64,000 bases of DNA. Origin: Bacillus sp. FJAT-50079. Lineage in GTDB: Bacteria > Bacillota > Bacilli > Bacillales > Bacillaceae_C. The notes below the pieces were generated by a model that was not told where the DNA came from, did not search any database, and saw nothing but the letters and a program-made list of their open reading frames with translations. The stretch covers positions 124,001-188,000 of the forward strand of contig NZ_JAGYPD010000002.1 of assembly GCF_018343515.1 (NCBI RefSeq), read 5' to 3'. The position numbers and the translations under genes are program-made. This document shows, piece by piece, positions 34,175 to 43,270 of the stretch (within the stretch, counting starts at the first letter, position 1; every line of letters starts with the position of its first letter).

Positions 34175-36511
34175 ATGAACGATGAACTTCAGCAAGAACA
34201 AAAACGGTTAGATATAGTTATTGAGACAATTGACGAACAAATCGACAAGTTAGAAGAGGAAACTGGACGGGGACGTAAAGAAGTTATCAATATTCGTAAA
34301 CATTTTTGGGATGATGTAAAAATAAATGTCGATACGTTTGACGATTATCTTGAGACGATCATTGGCTTGAGACAGCAAGCTCAAGCTTTAAGTGTAACTC
34401 AGAGCACTCATCGGCATAAAGTCAATCGGCTATCCGCGTTACGCCGCATGCATGATGTACCTTATTTTGGTCGGATCAACTTCATTGAAGAAGGAAATAA
34501 GGATGTAGAAAAGATCTATATCGGGGTTGCAACACTCACAGATACAAGTGGAGAGGAATTCTTAGTATATGACTGGAGGGCGCCGATCTCAAGTGTCTAC
34601 TACGATTATCCGCCTGGTCCAGCAGAATATACGACACCTGGAGGCGTAATCAGCGGCAAACTGGAGGAAAAGTGGCAATACATGATTCAAAATGGTGTGA
34701 TCGAGTCGATGTTTGATACAAGTATTACGATCGGCGATGAGATTTTACAGCAGGCGCTTGGTAAAAGCACGGATAAACATATGCGCAGCATTGTTGCTAC
34801 GATACAACAAGAGCAAAATCAGATCATTCGTCATGATCGCGGGCGGCTGCTTATTGTTCAAGGTGCAGCCGGAAGTGGTAAAACATCCGCCGCTTTACAA
34901 CGGATTGCTTACTTACTCTATAAACATCGAGAATGGCTCAAAGCCGACCAAATTATTTTATTTTCACCAAACGCGATGTTTAATCATTACGTTTCCCGAG
35001 TGTTACCTGAGCTTGGTGAAGAAAATATGCAACAGGCCACATTCCAAGAGTACTTAGACTATCGGTTGGGTAACGCATTTCATGTGGAAAATCCTTACGA
35101 ACAATTAGAATTTGTTTTAACAGGCATGAATGATCCTTCCTATCGAATAAGAACGGCAAGTATTCAATTCAAGGCATCGACCCGTTTTTTTGAGACGATT
35201 AAAACATATAGGCAGTCGCTGGAGCTGGCTGGGATGATCTTCAAAGGGGTTAAATTTAGAGGAAAATCCTTTGTATCAGCTAAACAAATAGCAGCAAGAT
35301 TTTATAGCCAAGACACCTCACTCCGCTTTTATAACAGAATTGAAAAGATAAAAGAGTGGCTTATAGAGCAAATAGATGAAACGGAAAAGGTCGAAATGAC
35401 GAAACAATGGGTTCAGGATGAAATCGAATTGCTTAGTAATGAAGAGTATCAGAAGGCTTACACCCAAATGCAAAAGAACGGAAATATTACAGATGACGAT
35501 TTTGATGATTATGAAAGGGAAAGCAACATACTTGCGCGTATGATCGTTCGCAAAAAGCTAAAACCATTGCGCAAATGGGTCAGAACTCTTCGCTTCGTCG
35601 ATTTTACTGGAATATATATGCAGCTTTTCTCTGATTCAGCGAATATTAAACAGTGGATTGATGGGGAAACACCAGATGAATGGAAGGACATATGCCGATT
35701 AACAATGGAAATGCTTCGTGAAGGAAAACTATTTTACGAAGACGCGACTCCATTTTTATTGTTAAAAGAACTGATCCAAGGGTTTCAAACGAATGTTTCG
35801 ATTAAACATGTACTTGTGGACGAGGCTCAAGATTACTCCCCGTTTCAATTTGAGTTTTTAAAACTGTTATTTCCTTCAGCAAAGATGACGGTATTTGGAG
35901 ATTTTAACCAAGCCATCTTTGCCCATGCGCATGAAATGGTTGATTTCCAAACACTTACCGCTTTATACGGACCAGATGAAACGACTGCCATTCACTTGAC
36001 GCGCAGCTATCGCTCGACAAAACCGATCGTCGAGTTTACACGGGGGCTTGTGCCAGGCGGGAATCAAATTGTGGCTTTTGAACGTGGCGGAGAGAAACCA
36101 GCACTAACGAAACGATCCGATCACGCCGAGCTTCACCATCTCATCGCTTCCAACATCGAAAAGTTGCGCAAGCAGCAATTTCAGACAATCGCGATTATAT
36201 GCAAATCCGCCAAGGAAAGCGCTGCTGCCTACGAATCACTAAGTGATGTGGAAGGAATTAAACTTGTGGAAAGTGGCTCGATTGAATATGAACAAGGTAT
36301 CGTCGTCATACCGGCATATTTAGCTAAAGGAATTGAATTTGATGCCGTTATTATTTACGATGCATCTGCGCAAGCTTATGGTGATGAGAACTTGCGCAGA
36401 TTGTTTTATACCGCCTGCACAAGAGCAATGCATGTTTTGCAGCTATACAGTGTAGGGGAACCAAGTCCCTTCTTACAAAACACTGCGATAGAAATCGTAG
36501 AGATCAATTGA
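34175..36511 (+). CDS. helD: RNA polymerase recycling helicase HelD
   Basis: A 778-residue UvrD-like superfamily 1 protein that removes stalled RNA polymerase from DNA. The N-terminal coiled-coil (residues 1-75, rich in Glu/Lys/Gln) that enters the secondary channel is followed by YDWRAPISSVYYDYPPG, Walker A GAAGSGKT (about 229-236), Walker B region VLVDEAQDYSPFQ, and motif V/VI LAKGIEFDAVIIYDA ... YTACTRA. Length is normal for the family. ATG 34175 is 12 bases after AAAGGAG; an upstream GTG at 34139 overlaps it. Monocistronic with its own terminator. Confidence 0.93.
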   Translation: MNDELQQEQKRLDIVIETIDEQIDKLEEETGRGRKEVINIRKHFWDDVKINVDTFDDYLETIIGLRQQAQALSVTQSTHRHKVNRLSALRRMHDVPYFGRINFIEEGNKDVEKIYIGVATLTDTSGEEFLVYDWRAPISSVYYDYPPGPAEYTTPGGVISGKLEEKWQYMIQNGVIESMFDTSITIGDEILQQALGKSTDKHMRSIVATIQQEQNQIIRHDRGRLLIVQGAAGSGKTSAALQRIAYLLYKHREWLKADQIILFSPNAMFNHYVSRVLPELGEENMQQATFQEYLDYRLGNAFHVENPYEQLEFVLTGMNDPSYRIRTASIQFKASTRFFETIKTYRQSLELAGMIFKGVKFRGKSFVSAKQIAARFYSQDTSLRFYNRIEKIKEWLIEQIDETEKVEMTKQWVQDEIELLSNEEYQKAYTQMQKNGNITDDDFDDYERESNILARMIVRKKLKPLRKWVRTLRFVDFTGIYMQLFSDSANIKQWIDGETPDEWKDICRLTMEMLREGKLFYEDATPFLLLKELIQGFQTNVSIKHVLVDEAQDYSPFQFEFLKLLFPSAKMTVFGDFNQAIFAHAHEMVDFQTLTALYGPDETTAIHLTRSYRSTKPIVEFTRGLVPGGNQIVAFERGGEKPALTKRSDHAELHHLIASNIEKLRKQQFQTIAIICKSAKESAAAYESLSDVEGIKLVESGSIEYEQGIVVIPAYLAKGIEFDAVIIYDASAQAYGDENLRRLFYTACTRAMHVLQLYSVGEPSPFLQNTAIEIVEIN

Positions 36512-36553
36512 ATATGAAAGATTTTTGTTTGTCAAGATGCCGAAAATGATACG

Positions 36554-36585
36554 CCGGGAACGACTTGTTTCCGGTTCTTTCTATT
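36554..36585 (+). terminator. Intrinsic terminator of helD
   Basis: CCGG-g-AAC pairs with GTT-t-CCGG, followed by TTCTTTCT. Confidence 0.55.
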
Positions 36586-36674
36586 CCTTTTAAGATAAAA
36601 TTTCATAAAAATATACTAGTAGAGCTATATTTGTATTATAATTTTAGGAATATTTGAAAGGTGAGGGATGGTTT

Positions 36675-37127
36675 ATGGCGGATTGTTTCATTTGTAATAA
36701 GCATGCTGGTGCGATTCAAACATCAGCAGTTATCATTTACGAAGATGAATATGTTTATGTCGGGCACATCGACAGAAATGGGAATCCAAACTATTTAGGT
36801 CACATTATGATTGACTTGAAAAGACATGTTCCAACACTCGGTGATATGAATAGGGCTGAAGCAACGGCGTTTGGGCTGATGATTGCTAGAGTAAGCAAGG
36901 CGCTAATGGAAAGCGAGAAGGCTGAACATGTCTATTCTTATGTTTTAGGTGATGCTGTTCCTCATCTTCATATGCATCTTGTCCCACGTTATCCAAACAC
37001 ACCTAAAGAACATTGGGGACCTCATTCCGTTTATGATTGGGATAATGCTCCAATGGGAGACCCAAATGATGTGATTGAATTTTGCTCTCGTATTAAAACA
37101 TATTTGGAGAATACCCCATATGAGTAA
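36675..37127 (+). CDS. HIT-family protein
   Basis: A 150-residue histidine-triad nucleotide hydrolase/transferase-like protein. HLHMH at residues 97-101 is the triad, in VPHLHMHLVPRY; CFICNKHAG at the start carries two zinc-type cysteines. The long C-terminal tail (KEHWGPHSVYDWDNAPMG) is not in the small Hit proteins. Ribosome site GGTGAGGGA. The stop overlaps the next start by 8 bases. Confidence 0.88.
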   Translation: MADCFICNKHAGAIQTSAVIIYEDEYVYVGHIDRNGNPNYLGHIMIDLKRHVPTLGDMNRAEATAFGLMIARVSKALMESEKAEHVYSYVLGDAVPHLHMHLVPRYPNTPKEHWGPHSVYDWDNAPMGDPNDVIEFCSRIKTYLENTPYE

Positions 37128-37932
37128 TTATGTGGAGGAGTTTTGCTGGATCGGCAGCCAAGAAAATTTTGCAGACACCCCAAATATATTTCAACTAAAC
37201 GACGATATTATGGTTGGGCGCTACGGAGGTAATTCCAATGTCGGTCAATTCAAGAATGAAGATGGGTGCTTGGTATGGTTAAATAAAAAGCAAGACTGGG
37301 AATTCGCTATTCTTCTGGACTCGCATAACACATCAGAGAGTGCTGAACTCATTTTAGGGCAATTTACTAGGGAAAAATCCAAAATCAAACATGTATTATC
37401 TATGCCTACGAATCATCAAATGTTTAAAAGACTTGAAGAGTTGATTTTAAATATGTTCCAATCGGAAGAATTTCTTTCCGCTTGTCGAAAGGTTAGTGGA
37501 GAAACTGCTTGTTTGATTGTTGCTAGAAAAGATAAATTTATATGGTGGTTTTCAGTTGGAGATTGCGTTCTTTATTTATTTCATCGCGAACTCGCTGCAC
37601 TTGGCCAGTATCAGTTAAATCAAAGGCAATTTTACGAGTGGATAGGGCAAATCAATACGTTCGAGCTGGACGTTCCTTGTTATACACTAGGGATGAGGGA
37701 ATTGCGGAAAGGGGAAAATCGTCTTTTTCTAACTACTGATGGTTTACTTGAATGCCCAAATGAACCATATGTAAACCCAATGAATATTTATCATTCTTTC
37801 TCTCATACCAAAGATGAGGAAAGCATTCGATTCATGTTGAACAAGATAAAAGATAATGAGGTTAGAGACAGCACTACGATTATTTCTTGGAAAGTAGCTA
37901 TTTCGAAGGAAGCTACTAAACCAAGTAATTAA
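37120..37932 (+). CDS. PP2C-like protein phosphatase
   Basis: A 270-residue protein with a shortened PP2C pattern: VGRYGGNSNVGQFKNEDG, LLDSHNTSESAELI, WWFSVGDCVLYLF, and LFLTTDGLLE. The Asp residues of KNEDG and LDSHN could bind metal, but the usual DGHGG is DSHNT and the DG/GDN C-terminal aspartate lies only near RDSTTIISW. Activity is plausible but not assured. ATG 37120 overlaps the HIT stop, so the two are coupled and may act on one substrate or partner. Confidence 0.72.
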   Translation: MSNYVEEFCWIGSQENFADTPNIFQLNDDIMVGRYGGNSNVGQFKNEDGCLVWLNKKQDWEFAILLDSHNTSESAELILGQFTREKSKIKHVLSMPTNHQMFKRLEELILNMFQSEEFLSACRKVSGETACLIVARKDKFIWWFSVGDCVLYLFHRELAALGQYQLNQRQFYEWIGQINTFELDVPCYTLGMRELRKGENRLFLTTDGLLECPNEPYVNPMNIYHSFSHTKDEESIRFMLNKIKDNEVRDSTTIISWKVAISKEATKPSN

Positions 37933-38037
37933 TAAGCGAGCCTGATTACTAGCTTAAACTAGTTGAATTTTTCACATTAAAATAACGATCATGCTATAGT
38001 TATATAGGTTTATATTTTGATAAATGGAGAAGTGTAC

Positions 38038-38232
38038 ATGACTATCATTAGTTTTATTATTATTGCATGGGTGCTAAGTTGGTTCAAATTTGAGCAACTT
38101 TTCATTCGGGCATTTAAAGAACTGTTTAATAAAGAGATTACCATTGCGAGTTATTATTTCTTATTCGCTTGCGTAGGAGCGATTGGTGATGTAGTAGCAC
38201 TATTTAACGGGAGTATTTATGATAAATTTTAA
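38038..38232 (+). CDS. Small membrane protein (64 residues)
   Basis: Two hydrophobic segments (IISFIIIAWVLSWF and YYFLFACVGAIGDVVALF) joined by the charged loop KELFNKEITIAS. ATG 38038, weak GGAGAAG site. No known family. A decayed second copy lies at 44240-44310 in front of the macrolide-type leader. Confidence 0.55.
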   Translation: MTIISFIIIAWVLSWFKFEQLFIRAFKELFNKEITIASYYFLFACVGAIGDVVALFNGSIYDKF

Positions 38233-38289
38233 TGAGATGCTTCCGACGGGAGCTTACACTCTATGTTAGGTGAAGGGTTGGAGAGGAAA

Positions 38290-38958
38290 ATGGTCCATGT
38301 ATTGTATATAGAGGACGAAACTGAAATTGGCAGTTGGGTAACAAAGGATTTAACGGAAAGAGGGTATGAAGTAACGTGGCTGCGATCGGGCGAAGGTATT
38401 GAAAAATATATACAAACCGCCCATATCGTCATTTTAGATGTAATGTTACCAGGATTAGATGGTTTTTCTATTGGCAGACGTATCAAAAAAGAAGATGGAG
38501 ACTTACCGATTTTAATGCTTTCCGCACGAACAGCGGTGGAAGATAAAATAGAGGGTCTTCACTTTGCTGATGATTATTTAACGAAACCTTTTCACCCAGA
38601 TGAGCTTACGGCGCGTGTTGAGGTGTTATTAAGAAGATATCAAAAGAATGACGACACATTAAAACTACAACATTTGACTATTTATACAAAAGATATGAGG
38701 ACCGTTGACAACGACACAGGTATCGAAATTCATTTAACAGGAAAGCAATACCACTTATTTCAATTCTTTATTCGGCATTTGAACCAAATATTAACGAAGG
38801 AGCAGCTTTATGAGGGCGTTTGGGGAGAAAGTTATATTGATGGAGATAAGACATTAATGGTCCATATTCGTTATTTACGGGAGAAAATCGAAAAGAACCC
38901 GGCAAAGCCAACTATTATTGAAACCATTCGTGGAATCGGATATAGGGTAAAACTATGA
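38290..38958 (+). CDS. OmpR-family response regulator
   Basis: A 222-residue two-component regulator. Receiver domain residues 1-115 with acidic pocket Glu8/Asp9, phospho-acceptor Asp50 (LDVMLPG) and Lys99 (LTKPF); winged-helix DNA-binding domain 125-222 (LTGKQYHLFQFF; RYLREKIEKNP; IRGIGYRVKL). The loop before ADDY reads GLHFADDY, one residue shorter than the usual GLxxGADDY. ATG 38290 follows GGAGAGG. It overlaps the kinase gene by 4 bases and stands ahead of an ABC exporter, so its target is probably that operon. Confidence 0.9.
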   Translation: MVHVLYIEDETEIGSWVTKDLTERGYEVTWLRSGEGIEKYIQTAHIVILDVMLPGLDGFSIGRRIKKEDGDLPILMLSARTAVEDKIEGLHFADDYLTKPFHPDELTARVEVLLRRYQKNDDTLKLQHLTIYTKDMRTVDNDTGIEIHLTGKQYHLFQFFIRHLNQILTKEQLYEGVWGESYIDGDKTLMVHIRYLREKIEKNPAKPTIIETIRGIGYRVKL

Positions 38959-40322
38959 GGGAGTTTTTCCGATCCTTATTAGCGAAGTACATGTTCATTA
39001 TTTTATTAGCCATTTCCCTCGTTCAAATCTCATACCTAGTAATTGCTATTTTTGTATCTGGACTTGCAAAAAACTTAGAAGGGGAAAGCTTGTCACAAGG
39101 TAGTGAGGGTTTAACTAAAATAGAGGAAAAGTGGCATGCTGAAGCAAAAGATCTGCAACCATTCACATCGGAAACAATCGAACAACATTTTACAAAGTGG
39201 AAACGTCAATATGAAGATGCATCGATGTTCTGGGTCGATGAACATGGAATGTTAATTAAACAAATGGACGTTAAAGAGTCACTTCCTTCTGAATGGTCAT
39301 CTGCCTTTACAGCAAAATTTATAAAAGAGCGTTATGACGGAGACCCTTTTACGGTAATTGCGTTTGTTGGAAAAGATGAATCGCATGGATTTATTGTATT
39401 TGAGATCCAAAGAGAAGCATTTAGCCCAATGGTGGCAAAAGTGTATGAACAATATGGAATGATTTTATTATTCGGTGTCATCTTTTTTATTGCCTTATTT
39501 ATTGCTGTTTCCTTTTTGTTTTTCAGAGGGATTAGAAAGCGATTATTGCAATTACAAGATGCAATGGAAATACGAGATGTTGATGGTCTGCCGATTGAAA
39601 TACATGTAAACAAAAAGGATGAAATTGGACAACTTGAAAAAACGTTTAATCAAATGGTATTTGAGTTAAGGGAAAGTAAACAACGAGAACAGGAGGAGGA
39701 ACAATTACGCCTGGAGTTGATTGCGAATCTTTCCCATGATTTACGAACGCCTTTAACAAAAATCAGAGCGCAAAGCTATTCGATCGCAAAGGAAGAGTTA
39801 TCACGGGATGGGAAAGAGGCTATAAAGGCGTTAGAGTCCTCGATTGTGAACATTGATAGGTTAATTGATAATTTAATGTCCTATACTTTATTAATGGATA
39901 GTAAATATAAATTTGACCCGAAGGACATGGATGTAATCCGTTTTGTTCGTGAATGTTTAGCTTCATGGTATCCTGTTTTTGAAAAAGAAGGATTTGAAAT
40001 GGAAGTTCAATTAAGCTCATTTGAAAAAAAGAAATGGATGGTTGATCCAATTTGGTTAGGACGCATTCTAGATAATTTATTGCAAAATGTGTTGCGTCAT
40101 GCTAAAAGTGGAATGTATATTCATGTGAAAACAGAGTCCACAGATAAATATGATGCCATCGTTATTTCAGATCGTGGAAAAGGGATGAAACATCAATCAA
40201 ATGAAGCAGGTGCCGGGATTGGTTTGTCCATTGTTGATATGATGGTAAAAGGCATGAATTTGGATTGGGATATAGCGTCAAGTGAAAATGGAACAATCGT
40301 TAAAATAAAGAAATATAAGTAA
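38955..40322 (+). CDS. Sensor histidine kinase
   Basis: A 455-residue membrane kinase. Two spans (about 10-35 and 172-194) flank a 135-residue extracellular domain, followed by HAMP (RGIRKRLLQLQDAMEIRDVDGLP), HisKA with His near 261 (SHDLRTPLTKI), and HATPase (LDNLLQNVLRHA; ISDRGKGM; GAGIGLSIVDMM). The large outer domain suggests direct sensing of an extracellular ligand, such as an antimicrobial peptide in related TCS-ABC modules. Followed by a terminator. Confidence 0.9.
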   Translation: MREFFRSLLAKYMFIILLAISLVQISYLVIAIFVSGLAKNLEGESLSQGSEGLTKIEEKWHAEAKDLQPFTSETIEQHFTKWKRQYEDASMFWVDEHGMLIKQMDVKESLPSEWSSAFTAKFIKERYDGDPFTVIAFVGKDESHGFIVFEIQREAFSPMVAKVYEQYGMILLFGVIFFIALFIAVSFLFFRGIRKRLLQLQDAMEIRDVDGLPIEIHVNKKDEIGQLEKTFNQMVFELRESKQREQEEEQLRLELIANLSHDLRTPLTKIRAQSYSIAKEELSRDGKEAIKALESSIVNIDRLIDNLMSYTLLMDSKYKFDPKDMDVIRFVRECLASWYPVFEKEGFEMEVQLSSFEKKKWMVDPIWLGRILDNLLQNVLRHAKSGMYIHVKTESTDKYDAIVISDRGKGMKHQSNEAGAGIGLSIVDMMVKGMNLDWDIASSENGTIVKIKKYK

Positions 40323-40367
40323 GGGTGTATTTGAAATGGTTACTTTCAAATACACCCTTTTTTTAAA
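40323..40367 (+). terminator. Intrinsic terminator
   Basis: GGGTGTATTTGAAA (40323-40336) pairs perfectly with TTTCAAATACACCC (40344-40357), then TTTTTTT; separates the TCS from the ABC operon. Confidence 0.9.
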
Positions 40368-40436
40368 CAAAATTTAACCTTTCCGGATACCTAGTTTTAA
40401 CCTACCCTTTCTATGATAGAAGATGAGGTGAGATAA

Positions 40437-41348
40437 ATGGAATATGTTGTACTGACAAAAAATCTATCAAAGCGTTTTGGCAAGGAAGATGCAGTAGTAG
40501 GATTGGATATGAAAATAAAGAAAGGAGAAATATACGGGTTTTTGGGGCCCAATGGTGCTGGTAAGACAACGACGATTCGCATGCTTTTAGGGCTGATGAA
40601 ATCAACAGCAGGCACGATCCATATTTTCCAAAAGGATTTAAAAAAAGAGCGAATCAATATATTAGAACGAGTCGGTTCGCTAGTAGAAAACCCATCCTAT
40701 TATCCTCATTTAACTGCTTATGAGAATTTAGAAGCAATGAGGATGATTGTAGGTGCTCCGAAAACAAGAATTCACGAAGTATTAGAGATTGTTCGATTAT
40801 CCGATGTGGCTCATAAAAAAGTGAAAGGATTCTCATTAGGAATGAAACAACGATTAGGCATTGCTGCTGCTCTATTAAATCATCCGGAACTGCTCATATT
40901 GGATGAGCCTACAAACGGACTGGACCCATCTGGCATCATTGAAATACGAAATCTAATTAAACGATTACCTTCTGAAACGGGAATGACGATTTTAATTTCG
41001 AGTCATTTGTTAACAGAAATTGAACAAATGGCAACAACGGTTGGCATCGTTACGAAAGGAAAGATGATTTTTCAAGATTCCATCGAAACTTTACGCGCGT
41101 ACGCACAACAAAAGGTAATAATAAAGGCTGGCGATAGTAAGCAAGCGTGGCGATCATTATTAGGCAAAGGAATAAAAGCAGATTGGCACGATGACATGAT
41201 TTTTTTATCTGAGCGCTCAGATGAACAAGTAGCAAGAGCAGTTCAAATCCTCGTCCAAGATGGATTTTCGATTTATCGGGTGGAAGAGGAAAAAAGATCG
41301 CTAGAGGATATATTCCTGCAAATGACGACGGAGGAGAAAGTAGGATGA
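40437..41348 (+). CDS. ABC ATPase, LanF/BcrA-like
   Basis: A 303-residue exporter ATPase. Walker A FLGPNGAGKTTTIRMLLGLM (30-49), Q-loop region YPHLTAYENL, signature FSLGMKQRLGIAAALL, Walker B LLILDEPTNGLDPSG and ISSHLLTEIE. C-terminal extension of about 90 residues. The sequence type matches LanF and BcrA proteins that pump lantibiotics or bacitracin away from the membrane. Its stop overlaps the next gene by 4 bases (ATGA). Confidence 0.9.
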   Translation: MEYVVLTKNLSKRFGKEDAVVGLDMKIKKGEIYGFLGPNGAGKTTTIRMLLGLMKSTAGTIHIFQKDLKKERINILERVGSLVENPSYYPHLTAYENLEAMRMIVGAPKTRIHEVLEIVRLSDVAHKKVKGFSLGMKQRLGIAAALLNHPELLILDEPTNGLDPSGIIEIRNLIKRLPSETGMTILISSHLLTEIEQMATTVGIVTKGKMIFQDSIETLRAYAQQKVIIKAGDSKQAWRSLLGKGIKADWHDDMIFLSERSDEQVARAVQILVQDGFSIYRVEEEKRSLEDIFLQMTTEEKVG

Positions 41349-42055
41349 TAGGGAAACTTTTATTTGCTGACTTTTTAAAAATAAAACGGAAAGGGTTTTG
41401 GTTTCTCACTTTTTTAGGACCATTGGGTGTCGTGGCTTTACAAATGGTTAATTATGGAGTTAGAAAAGATTATTTATTACAGCAAAGTGAGGATCAGTGG
41501 GGGTATTACTTATTAAATGTAAACTCCTTTATTCCCCTTGCCATCGTATTAGGAATCGTTATTCTAACCTCTTTTATCGCGAGTATTGAAAATGAAACAA
41601 ATGCATGGAAGCAGTTAATTTCGTTACCTCTCTCAAAAATGAGTGTATATTTATCTAAATTTACTGTTCTTGCTTGTTTACTATTTTTGTCTTCCGTACT
41701 GTTAATGTTGTTTTCCTTAGCTTATGGAATTTCTTTGAATTTAGAGGGAGCGATTCCTTATGCGGAATTAATAAAACATAGCTTCTATCCTTATTTTGCC
41801 GCATTACCTATACTGGCACTGCAGACTTGGATTTCGATCGTCAGTCAAAACCAAGCAATTCCGATTACAACAGGGGTTTTAGGCGTAATATTCGCTTATT
41901 CGGCATTTATTTTGCCAGATTGGATGATTTGGAAATGGCCATCATTAATGAATGAATGGAATGAGCCGATCATCAATGTCATGCTAGGATTGGGAGTAGG
42001 AATTGTACTGTATATCGTTGGCATGGTCGACTTCACGAGAAGGGATGTGAAATAA
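41345..42055 (+). CDS. ABC-2 permease, LanE/G-like (first)
   Basis: A 236-residue permease with about six spans. FADFLKIKRKGFWFLTFLGPLGVVALQ and the SIENETNAWKQLISLPLSK element typical of the lantibiotic-immunity permease family (ABC2_membrane_4) are present. It overlaps the ATPase gene by 4 bases and the next permease by 1, so all three are translated together. Confidence 0.85.
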   Translation: MIGKLLFADFLKIKRKGFWFLTFLGPLGVVALQMVNYGVRKDYLLQQSEDQWGYYLLNVNSFIPLAIVLGIVILTSFIASIENETNAWKQLISLPLSKMSVYLSKFTVLACLLFLSSVLLMLFSLAYGISLNLEGAIPYAELIKHSFYPYFAALPILALQTWISIVSQNQAIPITTGVLGVIFAYSAFILPDWMIWKWPSLMNEWNEPIINVMLGLGVGIVLYIVGMVDFTRRDVK

Positions 42056-42786
42056 TGTATTCTATTTTACAATCTGAATGGTTTAAATTACGAAAATCAA
42101 AGATGCTGCCAATTATTTTTACAGGACCGTTGATTGGAATTTTCATCGGGTTAACGACAAATGTGATTGATATAGGTGTTGAAGTGAATGAATGGTATCT
42201 ATCATTATTATCGATGAATCTAACGTATGCTATACTATTTTTACCTTTAATCACAGGGGTTTTAGCAAGTACGATATGCAGATATGAACATCAATCAGGT
42301 GGATGGAAACAATTATTAGCTATGCCTGTCACAAGAGGAAGAGTATTTTTCTCGAAATACATACTATTAATGATCCTCGTAATGAGTATGCAAATATTAT
42401 ATCTTGCTGCTGTTTATACAGTGGGGATGGTGAAAGGTTTTGTCGATCCTTTTCCGATAAATATTGTTTGGAAAAGTATTTTTGGCGGATGGGTGGCAAC
42501 ATTACCGTTAGTCGCTTTGCAATTATGGATGTCTATCTTGTTTAAGAGCTTTGCTGCGCCTTTTGCTGTGAATGTGATTTTTACCATCCCGTCCATATTA
42601 GTTATTAATTCCGAGCGTTTCGGTCCGTATTATCCATGGGCCCAACCGTTTTCAATGATGTATATAGGCGGAGGCACTGAAGATGTATTTTTTGTGCCGT
42701 GGGAACAATTATTAATCGTTGTAGGAGGAAGCTTTATCTTGTTTTGTCTCGGAGGATATTTATACTTTCAGAGAAAGGCAGTCTAA
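42055..42786 (+). CDS. ABC-2 permease, LanE/G-like (second)
   Basis: A 243-residue permease paralogous to the previous gene: LQSEWFKLRKSKMLPIIFTGPLIGIFIG and RYEHQSGGWKQLLAMPVTRGRVFFSKY correspond to the same positions in the first permease. Two dissimilar permeases plus one ATPase is the LanFEG arrangement. The operon ends at a hairpin near 42850. Confidence 0.85.
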   Translation: MYSILQSEWFKLRKSKMLPIIFTGPLIGIFIGLTTNVIDIGVEVNEWYLSLLSMNLTYAILFLPLITGVLASTICRYEHQSGGWKQLLAMPVTRGRVFFSKYILLMILVMSMQILYLAAVYTVGMVKGFVDPFPINIVWKSIFGGWVATLPLVALQLWMSILFKSFAAPFAVNVIFTIPSILVINSERFGPYYPWAQPFSMMYIGGGTEDVFFVPWEQLLIVVGGSFILFCLGGYLYFQRKAV

Positions 42787-42849
42787 CATGCGGGATTTTA
42801 TTAATAAATCGCTTTATTAAAGTTTAATGTGATATTGAATGAAAAAATT

Positions 42850-42879
42850 AGAACTTCCAATTGTTTGGAAGTTCTGTTT
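42850..42879 (+). terminator. Intrinsic terminator of ABC operon
   Basis: AGAACTTCCAA pairs with TTGGAAGTTCT, followed by GTTT. Confidence 0.7.
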
Positions 42880-42890
42880 CGTTGTATGCT

Positions 42891-42903
42891 CTTCTTCAAC
42901 TAA
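42891..42903. repeat. 13-bp direct repeat, copy 1
   Basis: CTTCTTCAACTAA; the same 13 bases recur at 43296-43308, on the other side of the ASCH gene. Confidence 0.6.
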
Positions 42904-42925
42904 AGCTACCGTTACTTAATAAGCC

Positions 42926-43270
42926 TTAATCTAATAAATTAATTGTAATTGCTAATGTACCCCATTCCTTTTCTTTCTCTGGAGTATATATTCTATAAGT
43001 ACATTCTACCATTTCGTCAATTGAACCACCAACAGCATCAAAATCACTCGCAGGAATACTTTTATACATTTCTTTGAATGTTGGAAACTCCCTTAATTCA
43101 ATGACCTCAACTGTTAGTGTTTTATTATTTTCTGGAATTTTTGTAAACTTTATAGTATCCCCTACACTTATTTTTCTTCTTTTTTCATCATTCAATCTTA
43201 CTTCTACTTTCTTTCTACCAGTCTTAATTGAATTAAAAGGTGTTTCATAAAGTCTCATATTGTGTTCCAT
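42926..43270 (-). CDS. ASCH-domain protein
   Basis: A 114-residue ASCH (PUA-like beta-barrel) protein: MRLYETPFNSIKTGRKKVEVRLNDEKRRKISVGDTIKF carries the conserved Lys-Glu-Arg pocket. Such domains bind RNA or hydrolyse N4-acetylcytidine; here the activity is unknown. AGGAGTTAAGG precedes ATG 43270. Direct repeats of 13 bp flank the gene. Confidence 0.8.
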   Translation of the reverse strand: MEHNMRLYETPFNSIKTGRKKVEVRLNDEKRRKISVGDTIKFTKIPENNKTLTVEVIELREFPTFKEMYKSIPASDFDAVGGSIDEMVECTYRIYTPEKEKEWGTLAITINLLD

